DNA of 64,000 nt from Macrostomum hystrix (lineage: Eukaryota > Platyhelminthes > Macrostomidae), in NCBI GenBank assembly GCA_950097015.1, contig CATNEN010000032.1:2208501-2272500 (forward strand). The letters run 5' to 3'. Positions 44,550 to 53,466 of the stretch are shown here, one piece after another; the first letter of the stretch is position 1, and every line of letters begins with the position of its first letter. Under the pieces are notes generated by a model that saw nothing but the letters and a program-made list of their open reading frames with translations, ran no database searches and was not told the DNA's origin. A program made the position numbers and the translations under genes.

Positions 44550-46560
44550 TGAAACGTGCGAAAGTACTTTACTGAATGATTTTTTCTGCTAAGCTAGCTT
44601 AAAAATACCAAATGCTTAAAAGCTTTTTTCTGTCAAAGGCACGAAATTTTTGCCCATAGAATAAAGTCGAAGACCTGTAGCTCCAAATATTTGAAGGACA
44701 CTTGCATCAGGCATTTATGCCTCACTGAAAGGCACTCACTGCTCGGTTTTGTCAAAAACTTCTCGGCCAGTCTCAGCAAGGCATCGAACAAAAATGCGCG
44801 AGTGCATTTCAATCCACCTCGGCCAGGCAGGTGTACAGATCGGAAACGCCTGCTGGGAGCTCTTCTGTCTTGAGCATGGAATTCAGGCGGACGGTATGAC
44901 AATTTCTGGCAAAGGCTTGTGCGACGATTCTCAGTCGCCATTCTTTACGGAGACTTTGTCTGGGCAGTACGTGCCTCGCGCGGTGTTCGTAGACCTCGAG
45001 CCGACTGTGATTGACGAAGTTCGCTGTGGAACCTACAGGCAGCTGTTCCACCCGCAGCAGCTCATCTCTGGCAAGGAGGATGCGGCCAACAACTATGCGC
45101 GCGGCCACTATACAGTCGGCAAAGATCTGATTGGCAATGTTCGAGATGTCATCAGCCGTGTGGCGGAGAACTGCTCTGGCCTGCAGGGCTTCCTCGTCTA
45201 TCACTCGTTCGGCGGAGGCAGCGGCTCGGGATTCACCTCCTTGCTGATGGACCGGCTATCGTCGGATTTCGGCAAGAAATCCAAGCTTCAGTTCGCCGTC
45301 TACCCGGCGCCTCAGGTGTCCACCGCAGTAGTGGAGCCGTTCAATGCCATCTTGTGCACCCACGGAACACTCCAGCATGCGGATTGCGGCATGATCGTAG
45401 ACAATGAGGCACTCTACGATATCTGCAGGAGATATTTGGACATCGGGAGGCCGACTTACACGAATTTGAACCGACTAATCGCCCAAGTTGTGTCGTCAAT
45501 TACCGCTTCGCTTCGGTTTGATGGCCCTTTAAACGTGGACTTAACTGAGTTCCAAACAAATCTTGTTCCTTATCCGAAGATTCACTTTCCTCTTGTCACT
45601 TATTCGCCTATCATTTCAACGGAAAAGGCAAATCACGAACAACTGAGCGTCAAAGAAATCACAAACGACTGCTTTGAGACCAGCAACCAGATGGTAAAGT
45701 GCGACCCTCGGCACGGCAAGTACATGTCCTGCTGCCTGCTTTACCGCGGCGATGTCTCATCGAAGGACATCAACGACGCAGTCCAAAAGATCAAGAACAA
45801 ACGCGAGATTCAGTTTGTCGACTGGTGCCCGACGGGTTTCAAGGTGGGCATCAACTACCAGCCGCCTACCACAATACCTGGGGGAGACCTAGCCAAGACC
45901 CAGCGGGCAGTCTGCATGCTGAGCAACACCACAGCCATTGCGGAGGCCTGGGACCGACTGACATACAAGTTTGACCTGCTGTACTCCAAGCGAGCATTCG
46001 TGCACTGGTACGTCGGTGAAGGCATGGAGGAAGGAGAGTTCGCCGAAGCTCGTGAAAACCTAGCAGCCATGCAAAAGGACTATGAAGAAGTCGGAGTGGA
46101 CAGTGTCGAAGGCGAAGAAGAGGAAATCGAGGAGTTGGATAAGGATGCGAACGAATGAAGCAAAACTTTGGTTACTTTTTTGCGTAAATTTTGCGTAAGC
46201 TACCGGTATGTCTTGAATTGTATTATGCCTTGTGCATTTCATTACCTCTTTTTTGCAAATCTAGCGGCTAAGTCACCATTTAAATCTGTATTGCGGCACT
46301 CAGACCAGTGGGTGCTGAGGTTTCGTTGCAACTAAGCATCGAAATTCCAGTACCCATTGGGTCGTGTTGGTTTATCTTACTTCGCCGAACCAAATGCATT
46401 TGTGGTATTGTTCATTTTAACTATGCATTTTTCTTAAAAAATAAACGCAGTACGTTCTTTTATTTTGCTTATGGTAACAATTTAAGCGATTTAAAATCGA
46501 TATCTGTGATTTCATTTTCTCTTATTCTTGTTTTTTATCAGAAAAAATCCTACTGATATT
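44550..46560. repeat. segmental duplication unit B (alpha-tubulin 2)
   Basis: Same orientation as unit A at 25,918-27,895; homology covers the promoter region, gene and 3' UTR and continues into the lectin 3' end. Confidence 0.9.
44794..46158 (+). CDS. alpha-tubulin 2, intronless, 454 aa
   Basis: Same length and structure as alpha-tubulin 1 (MREC start, GGGSGSGF signature, NVDLTEF, tail ending DKDANE without terminal Tyr). Differences seen from copy 1: Lys for Thr in [12 protein letters not shown] for TSEY after MDRL, Phe for Leu in VEPFNAI, Asp for Tyr in ITNDCFE and Ala for Ser in INDAVQ. At these sites copy 2 matches canonical alpha-tubulins more often than copy 1 (for example GKEDAAN). 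The nucleotide sequence is otherwise nearly identical, so the duplication is recent or converted. Confidence 0.95.
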   Translation: MRECISIHLGQAGVQIGNACWELFCLEHGIQADGMTISGKGLCDDSQSPFFTETLSGQYVPRAVFVDLEPTVIDEVRCGTYRQLFHPQQLISGKEDAANNYARGHYTVGKDLIGNVRDVISRVAENCSGLQGFLVYHSFGGGSGSGFTSLLMDRLSSDFGKKSKLQFAVYPAPQVSTAVVEPFNAILCTHGTLQHADCGMIVDNEALYDICRRYLDIGRPTYTNLNRLIAQVVSSITASLRFDGPLNVDLTEFQTNLVPYPKIHFPLVTYSPIISTEKANHEQLSVKEITNDCFETSNQMVKCDPRHGKYMSCCLLYRGDVSSKDINDAVQKIKNKREIQFVDWCPTGFKVGINYQPPTTIPGGDLAKTQRAVCMLSNTTAIAEAWDRLTYKFDLLYSKRAFVHWYVGEGMEEGEFAEARENLAAMQKDYEEVGVDSVEGEEEEIEELDKDANE

Positions 46561-46572
46561 GATAACCAGGCC

Positions 46573-47340
46573 TCAGTACACAGACTGGCACTCGCAGATG
46601 AACTGTTGGATATTGTTGCAGTCAATGTCATCGATTCCCCCATCTGAGAAGCCGCCCCACAGATTAGCGCAGACAGTAGGACTGCCTCCGTTGGGTTCGC
46701 CGGCGTGCCAGACGTTGGGGTCGATCTGCCGGTCGCAGGCGGTCCAAAACCAGTTGGCCTTGATGACCGGATCCGTGCCGATTTTCAGGTAGCCGCCGAT
46801 GTAAAAGTTCTGAGTCGGTGCAGGTGCAGTCTGCTGCTTCAGGTAGCGAAGGTACAGGGCTTCATCGAGATCACCTGCATCCGAAAACTTGGCCAGTCCC
46901 GGATCAGAACTGCAGGCCAGGTTGGCAGTGGTCCAGTTCGGAGCTGGGGAAGTCACGACCTTGTATGAGGTGCCGTACCTGGTGTGCTGGTATCCAGGTG
47001 GACACAGACGACCCGGAGGCACTCCAGGCAGAGACCTCACGTACACAGTGACCTGATTGGTGCAGCTCAGCTCAGACTGCACTCGGTGACTGCACGCATC
47101 GAACAGGAACAGCTTGCACTCACATGAGCTGCTTGACAGCAGCCTGAAGGCCTGGCACTTTTCCGTTTTAGAACAGTGAGCACCGCACTCCAATACAGTG
47201 CATACCCCTGCAACGATTTGAAAGAATTTTGAGTCCACGCAGTCCACTCCAGAGGCTTTGTGGAAAGCGGCAGAGTTGTCGGGCGCAGTGAGAACAGCTG
47301 GCACCAACAGCAGCAGCAGCAGCAGAGCACACAGGTGCAT
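46573..47340 (-). CDS. secreted C-type lectin 2, 255 aa
   Basis: I start at ATG 47,340 (MHLCALLLLLLLVPAVLTA), which gives a proper signal peptide as in lectin 3; the in-frame ATG at 47,418 would put 26 residues before it. The Cys-rich PAN-like segment and the lectin domain are as in lectin 1: CPPGYQHTRYG, FYIGGYLK, WFWTACDRQIDPNVW, EPNGG, closing FICECQ. An Ala-Pro duplication (TAPAPTQ) distinguishes it from lectin 3. After EPNGG the sequence is SPTVCANLWGGFSDGGIDDI..., different from all other copies. The gene lies just downstream of, and convergent with, alpha-tubulin 2. Confidence 0.9.
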   Translation of the reverse strand: MHLCALLLLLLLVPAVLTAPDNSAAFHKASGVDCVDSKFFQIVAGVCTVLECGAHCSKTEKCQAFRLLSSSSCECKLFLFDACSHRVQSELSCTNQVTVYVRSLPGVPPGRLCPPGYQHTRYGTSYKVVTSPAPNWTTANLACSSDPGLAKFSDAGDLDEALYLRYLKQQTAPAPTQNFYIGGYLKIGTDPVIKANWFWTACDRQIDPNVWHAGEPNGGSPTVCANLWGGFSDGGIDDIDCNNIQQFICECQSVY

Positions 47341-47654
47341 CTGAGGTGATTTACTTGATGAAATGTTAAATTTTTGCACTGTTTCAACGCTCACCAACAC
47401 TGGGCATGCAAACTGCATTTAGACCGGTGCTTTAACAGACCAGATTCAGTATCGGCCGGAACTTTCTAAATCGGCACAGGCAAAACTATCGCAGCTTATG
47501 CTGTCAGAAGTATTGACTGTCATCTGGAAAGACATTTCGTCTCAGTTAAATGATAGCGCACATCCGATTCCATTTCATGCTTTCTGATTATTAGCTTGTT
47601 TGCATGACCAGCAGCTGAGCAAAAGCCTAAATGCTATTTGCTTTACACTGGAGT
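47341..47654. other. 5' flank of lectin 2
   Basis: The first 100 bp are almost identical to the 5' flank of lectin 3 (57,695-57,795), then diverge. It should contain the promoter; no clear TATA box seen. Confidence 0.5.
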
Positions 47655-48030
47655 CCCTTTCTCATCCCTCCCCTGTCTCACCCTCCCTGTCTCACCCCTC
47701 CCCTGTGTCCCTCCTTCTCTGTCTCACGCCTTCCCTGTCTCACTCCTTCCCTGTCTAACTCCTTCCCTGTCTCACTCCTTCCCTGTCTAACTCCTTCCCT
47801 GTCTCACTCCTTCCCTGTCTCACTCCTTCCCTGTCTCACTCCTTCCCTGTCTCACTCCTTCCCTGTCTCACCCCTCTCTGTCTCACCCCTCCCCTGTGTC
47901 CCTCCTTCTCTGTCTCACCCCTTCCCTGTCTCACTCCTTCCCTGTCTCACTCCTTCCCTGTCTCACTCCTTCCCTGTCTCACTCCTTCCCTGTCTCACTC
48001 CTACCCTGTCTCATCTCATCCCTCACCCTG
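47655..48030. repeat. 16-bp pyrimidine minisatellite
   Basis: CCTGTCTCACTCCTTC repeated about 20 times, less regular at the left. Confidence 0.85.
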
Positions 48031-48044
48031 TATCCCCTGTCTGT

Positions 48045-48850
48045 AGACAGTGATGGTATTAGATAGCGACGGGATTAGACAGTGATGGTATTAGATAGTG
48101 ACGGGATTAGACAGTGATGGTATTAGACAGTGATGGTATTAGATAGTGACGGGATTAGACAGTGATGGTATTAGATAGTGACGGGATTAGACAGTGATGG
48201 TATTAGACAGTGATGGTATTAGATAGTGACGGGATTAGACAGTGGCGGGATTAGACAGTGATGGTATTAGACAGTGATGGTATTTGATAGTTACGGGATT
48301 AGACAGTGATGGGATTAGACAGTGGCGGGATTAGACAGTGATGCTATTAGACAGTGATGGTATTAGACAGTGATGGTATTAGACAGTGATGGTATTAGAT
48401 AGTGACGGGATTAGACAGTGGCGGGATTAGACAGTGATGGTATTAGACAGTGATGGTATTTGATAGTGACGGGATTAGACAGTGGCGGGATTAGACAGTG
48501 ATGGTATTAGACAGTGATGGTATTTGATAGTGACGGGATTAGACAGTGGCGGGATTAGACAGTGATGGTATTAGACAGTGATGGTATTTGATAGTGACGG
48601 GATTAGACAGTGGCGGGATTAGACAGTGATGGTATTAGACAGTGATGGTATTAGATAGTGACGGGATTAGACAGTGGCGGGATTAGACAGTGACGGGATT
48701 AGACAGTGATGAGATTAGACAGTGATGAGATTAGACAGTGATGGTATTAGATAGTGACGGGATTAGACAGTGATGGTATTAGACAGTGATGGTATTAGAC
48801 AGTGATGGTATTAGACAGTGATGAGATTAGACAGTGATGAGATTAGACAC
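48045..48850. repeat. 16-bp minisatellite, about 50 copies
   Basis: Units ATTAGACAGTGATGGT, ATTAGATAGTGACGGG and ATTAGACAGTGGCGGG mixed. In the middle a 64-bp block (two GATGGT units, one GACGGG, one GGCGGG; with TTTGATAG) repeats at least three times. Confidence 0.9.
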
Positions 48851-49638
48851 CGGTGGAGTTGGATTGCTTGGTCAAGACATAAAATTATGAATACTGTATG
48901 GCAAAGCCACCATTTAATAGTCTATGCAGTACAAAGATAAAAGCCAGCTCAGATGCGGTGAAGGCGTTCGTGTTAACTAATTGCTTTGGCATCTGCAAAT
49001 GCTAAGCAAATTTGAGTAGCCTATTCTACTGTAGCAGACCTCTCAGATCTCTCTCTATTTGTTGGATTTGGGATTGGTGAGCTGAGTATCTGGGGGATGG
49101 TAGCGTAAGTTATGAGGGTGAGAATAGGTATTTTCCACGCAGTTCGGGCTATACCTAAGTTAGCGCAAATGCCCGAGCGGCAAGACACTAGCTACTAACA
49201 ATGGGAGAGGAATTTACTGCTGCTGGCACGAGGGCTAAGGTCACTGATCTGGGGCACACAGTCCGTGGGGCGTATCAGGATGGATCAAAGTTGCCTTGTG
49301 AACGTCCTTCGCACTTACTTTCCTCCACGTGGTCCGAAATTAGTACAGTTTCATTCGGGGGAAAAGGGGTTTGGGACTTCAGGGGGGTATTTAAGGAGCC
49401 TTAGGTGGACTTCGGGTAGACTTCAGGTGAACTTTTAGATTGGAATTAAGGGCGGTATATTGGGGTTTCAAAGGGGTCATATAATAGGGTGGATTTGGGT
49501 GAAGAAGGCCGATGAGAGATCTTTGGGAGAGGATTGGGAAGGTAAAGGGATCTATCTGTTTACTCCTATTAGGAAATAACTAAGGAACTCGGTTTATTTA
49601 ATAGCGAAACAGGGAAAGAGGTAGGAGGTGGAATCGCT
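48851..49638. other. intergenic, nothing recognised
   Basis: G-rich on plus from about 49,350. No gene. AATAAA-type signals on minus near 49,600. Confidence 0.4.
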
Positions 49639-49928
49639 TGTTCTCTTCAGCGAGAAAGACATAAGAGTTTTTAAAAAAGGTCTTTGATCTCTCTTTCTTT
49701 ATCTTTGGCTCCCGTCTGGGCCACAATATATTTTTCTTAGCTGAGCGAGCCGGACGATGAAAAATACTCAAACCAAAAAAACCCTTCACAAAAACTCATA
49801 CGCGCACACAGAAAACTCTTATAACAATGCCAGTCGCGGAGTGGGGCGGACGGACAAGGGGGTAAGAAAAACCACGCACGAAACATCAACCCCTCGCCAA
49901 ACACTGGCCTACACCTCTCATCACAACA
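49639..49928 (-). repeat. BEL 3' LTR
   Basis: Reads TGTTGTGATGAG...GAAGAGAACA on minus. Confidence 0.95.
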
Positions 49929-50478
49929 TCCCCCCCTTCCTGACAGGACATGTCAGTCACAAAGACAAGCAACAGGAAAACCGCCGGAAGAGAAGGGGTG
50001 CAAAAACAGAAACAAACTATAACTTTACCCACCACCACGAAAAAAGAAAAACGCGAAAATGACAAAACAATGCGCGAGAACACGAAATATGTTGTACTGA
50101 ACGTTACGCAATCGACCCCAAAAAACAGGAAAACAAACAAAAGAAGAATGAAAATCAAAGGAATGAAAATTCGAACCAACCAAAATGTTGTTGCACTAAG
50201 AGCAGGCGATAGCGTCGCAAAGCCACTCCACGAGTAATAGACACAAAGGCTCGTCGTAAAGTGTCAGTGGAAGCGAAATTTAGAAAACTACGTCTTGCAA
50301 ACTTGGTGATTAATTTGAAGTTATTATGAAAAAGGTGAATCAAACAAATCTCAAACTTTATGGCAAAAGTAGACCAAATAACTTAATATGAAAAAAACTA
50401 ACATCGCTATCCAAGCCGAAAGTCGACATCAATTGTCAAAAGCAAAACTACGGTCTAACTGACCTACGCACGCAATCA
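49929..50478 (-). other. BEL 3' untranslated region
   Basis: Between the pol stop and the polypurine tract; A/C-rich on plus, no gene recognised. Confidence 0.7.
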
Positions 50479-53466
50479 TTACCCCTCAATGAGGCATAAC
50501 TTGCTCACAGGCCGCACAAGCTGTGTTTCACCAACTTGGACCTGGGCAACCCGGACTCGGCCGTCTCGTCCCGGGTAGACTCGCAGTACTCGCCCCAGTG
50601 GCCAGTGTCCACGGGGTGTGTCTGCTTTTACAACAAGCACGACATCGTCGAGCCGCACATCGCGTTGTGGTGCCATCCACTTAGTTCGCGGTTGGAGTCC
50701 CGGCAGCCACTCGCGCATCCAGCGTCGCCAAACGTGTCGCACCAGCTCTTGGACGCGCCGCCAACGCCGCCTCGGATCAACTGCGACGTCGCTTGGAACT
50801 TCAGGTGCAAACTGGCCGCCCGCTTGTCCGATCAGAAAGTGGTTTGGCGTCAGAGGCTCCTCGTCTCTAGGGTTGGCCGATTGATAGGTGATTGGGCGCG
50901 AGTTGATCAGCGCCTCGGCTCCGGTGATGGCTGACTGCAGTTCTTCATCGTTGACATCAGCGTTGCCCAGGATCGCGTGCAGCGCCCGCTTCGCCGCACG
51001 AATCATCACTTCGTGTGCGCCGCCAAAATGCGGCGCTGCCGGTGGCTGGAATCGCCAACTGATGTGATGACGCACAGTCTCGCGGCTGACTCTCGCCTTG
51101 TCCAGCTCTTCAAGCAGCCGCAGCTCTTCTGCACCTTTGACAAAGTTGCCACCATTGTCCGAATGCACAGTCTTGGGCAAGCCTCGCCGGTTCACCATTC
51201 GATAGAATGCATTTAAGAATGCGTCCGCGTCAAGACTGTATGTCATTTCAAGATGAACCGCGCGAGTCTCTAGACAGGTAAACAGAGCCAAGTAACGCTT
51301 CTGCCTCTTTTTGAATCGTCCTTGAACGGTGATGAAGGGCCCGCCCATGTCGACGGCTACGTTCGTGAAGGCCTTCAAGGAGCCTTCCAGCCGTGCATCA
51401 GGCAACGGGGCCATCTGTTGCGAAATGGGACGGGCCTTTTCTCTTCTACAAGCAGCACATTCCACTTCCCATTCACGGATGGCTTCCCTGGCACTAATGA
51501 CCCAAAACTTTGCTGAAAGTGCAGCCAGCACTTGATTGGTACCGCCATGACGCTGATCCTCATGATGCTGCTTAATGATGAGCTTAGTCAGCCAATGCTT
51601 CCTTGGCAAGCTGGCCGGGTGCCTAGCAGCAAACGGTAACTGTTGCCTGAACTTCAAGCGACCGTCCACTCGTAGGATCCCTGTTGCGTCGACAATAGGT
51701 TGCAAGCAGGTCAGCCTCTTGTCACTCAACGCATCAGCCTTGAACTCTTCCTTCTGAGCCATTCTAATCAACCGCTCTTCTACTTCATTCAGCTCATCCA
51801 CAGAGAGGTCTCCACCGCTGCGGTGCCCCTGGGTCTTCTGGCAGTTACGGATGAACCGCAGGACCCAAGCCGTGATGCGTTGTAGTCTGTAAAAACTGGA
51901 GAATCGGTCCGGCTTAAGCCGCCAGTCTGCCTCATCGGTCAACTCTGCAGAAGCCACAAACACAGCGTGGGCTTGATGCTCCTGGTCGCTGGCTGATTCT
52001 ATTCGTCGAGTGCTCATCTCCGGCATTTCTGGAGCTATTGGGATCGGTGTCTCCGGCCAACTGTTTGAGTCTAGCATCAAGAACGCCGGTCCGCACCACC
52101 AAAGCTCGCCTTCTATCAACTCTTGCACTCTGCAGCCGCGCGACGCCACATCCGCTGGGTTCAAACCCGTCGGCACATACCGCCATTGTCTAGGACGCAC
52201 CTGCTGCTGGATGAAAGCGACGCGGTTCGCCACGAACGGCTTAAATGATCGGCTCTGCCTACGAATCCACCACAAGACATTGTGGCTGTCACTCCAAAAC
52301 ACTCCAGTCTCCAGTCCAACCTCCAATGCTTCAGCCACTGCTCTCGCTAACCGCAGTCCTAAGACCGCCGCCATCAGTTCCAGTCGCGGAATGCTAACTG
52401 CCTGCAGGGGTGCCACCTTCGCCTTTGCTGCCACAAATCGGACCGAAACATCCATCGCGCTTACACTTCGCAGATAAACAACGGCACCGTAGGCCTCCTG
52501 AGACGCGTCCACGAACGTGTGCAATTCTGTTGAACCATTTTCAGGTCGAAGACAGCGGGGCACGGATATTTCTCCAGCCTTTGACAATTGCCTCGTCCAC
52601 ATTGATGCTTGCTCGGCCAACTCTGGTTCCAACGCTTCATCCCAGCCGACGCCTTGCTGCCACGCCAGCTGCAACATTAGCTTCCCTTTAATCACCACCG
52701 GGGCAAGGAAGCCGCAGGGATCGAACACTTCGGCGACCCGCCGCAGAAGCAGCCTCTTTGTCATTGTCTGGTTGACAATGCTCGCCTCGCTGATTGAGAC
52801 TCCTAGAACATCCTCCTTGGCATTCCAATTCACTCCGAGCGCCTTCGTGGTGCGAGCCTCGCCCTTCAACAGCAACTCTGCACGTTCAGCGCGATCTTCT
52901 AACGGAATCTGACGGAGCACTTCGGCCGAGTTTGACATCCACTTGCAAGCACGCATGCCGGCCTTGCTCCAGAGTTCCACCAGTTGTTCGTACAGCTTCA
53001 CCGCTTGACCAACATCCGCCACGGAATCGAGACTATCATCCATATAAGTAGAGCTAAGCACGGTGGCAGTCGCTAGCGGTAGTTGCTCCTGATGGTCTCT
53101 CGCATTCTCCTGTGCCACAAATTGAGCCAAAAACGGCGAGCAGTTGACTCCGAACACGACACTGCAGAACTCGTATCGCTTTGGATCTTTTTTCAAGTCC
53201 AACTCTCGCCAAAGGAAGCGAAAGAATCTCCTGTCGGCAGGCGCAAGTCGAACTCTAAGGAACATTTCTTCAATGTCACAGGCTAGTGCGATGGGATGCT
53301 TTCGGAACCTGAGGAGCACCTTCAACAGGTCCTGCTGCAACTTCGGTCCAGGGTGAATGGTGTCATTCAGACAGACTCCTCCGCATCGCGCAGATGCATC
53401 GAAAACAATTCGCACCTTTGTTGTTTCCTTGTCAACTCGAACAACAGCAAAGTGCGGCAAAACCAC
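50479..53466 (-). CDS. BEL/Pao Pol: RT, RNase H, integrase
   Basis: Continues the Gag frame after a one-base loss. RT begins with LPHFAVVRVDKETTKVRIVF and DASARCGG, with ACDIEEMFLRVRL and catalytic TYMDDSLDSV (near residue 140). RNase H shows TFVDASQEAYGAVVYL and WSDSHNVLWWIRRQ. Integrase has the zinc site H-x4-H (HHEDQRHGG) and CAACRREKA, then the DDE core: AVDMGGPF, VHSDNGGNF and PHFGGAHEV. The C-terminal domain ends LVRPVSKLCLIEG. Domain order and the PHFGG signature mark the BEL/Pao superfamily. It has no ATG of its own at the proper place and depends on Gag translation. Confidence 0.9.
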   Translation of the reverse strand: MVLPHFAVVRVDKETTKVRIVFDASARCGGVCLNDTIHPGPKLQQDLLKVLLRFRKHPIALACDIEEMFLRVRLAPADRRFFRFLWRELDLKKDPKRYEFCSVVFGVNCSPFLAQFVAQENARDHQEQLPLATATVLSSTYMDDSLDSVADVGQAVKLYEQLVELWSKAGMRACKWMSNSAEVLRQIPLEDRAERAELLLKGEARTTKALGVNWNAKEDVLGVSISEASIVNQTMTKRLLLRRVAEVFDPCGFLAPVVIKGKLMLQLAWQQGVGWDEALEPELAEQASMWTRQLSKAGEISVPRCLRPENGSTELHTFVDASQEAYGAVVYLRSVSAMDVSVRFVAAKAKVAPLQAVSIPRLELMAAVLGLRLARAVAEALEVGLETGVFWSDSHNVLWWIRRQSRSFKPFVANRVAFIQQQVRPRQWRYVPTGLNPADVASRGCRVQELIEGELWWCGPAFLMLDSNSWPETPIPIAPEMPEMSTRRIESASDQEHQAHAVFVASAELTDEADWRLKPDRFSSFYRLQRITAWVLRFIRNCQKTQGHRSGGDLSVDELNEVEERLIRMAQKEEFKADALSDKRLTCLQPIVDATGILRVDGRLKFRQQLPFAARHPASLPRKHWLTKLIIKQHHEDQRHGGTNQVLAALSAKFWVISAREAIREWEVECAACRREKARPISQQMAPLPDARLEGSLKAFTNVAVDMGGPFITVQGRFKKRQKRYLALFTCLETRAVHLEMTYSLDADAFLNAFYRMVNRRGLPKTVHSDNGGNFVKGAEELRLLEELDKARVSRETVRHHISWRFQPPAAPHFGGAHEVMIRAAKRALHAILGNADVNDEELQSAITGAEALINSRPITYQSANPRDEEPLTPNHFLIGQAGGQFAPEVPSDVAVDPRRRWRRVQELVRHVWRRWMREWLPGLQPRTKWMAPQRDVRLDDVVLVVKADTPRGHWPLGRVLRVYPGRDGRVRVAQVQVGETQLVRPVSKLCLIEG

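Noticed and set aside
46573-47418. Longer lectin 2 start at 47,418
   Set aside because: It would place 26 residues before the signal peptide; lectin 3 starts at the internal MHLC, and the extra part lies in the shared 5' flank.
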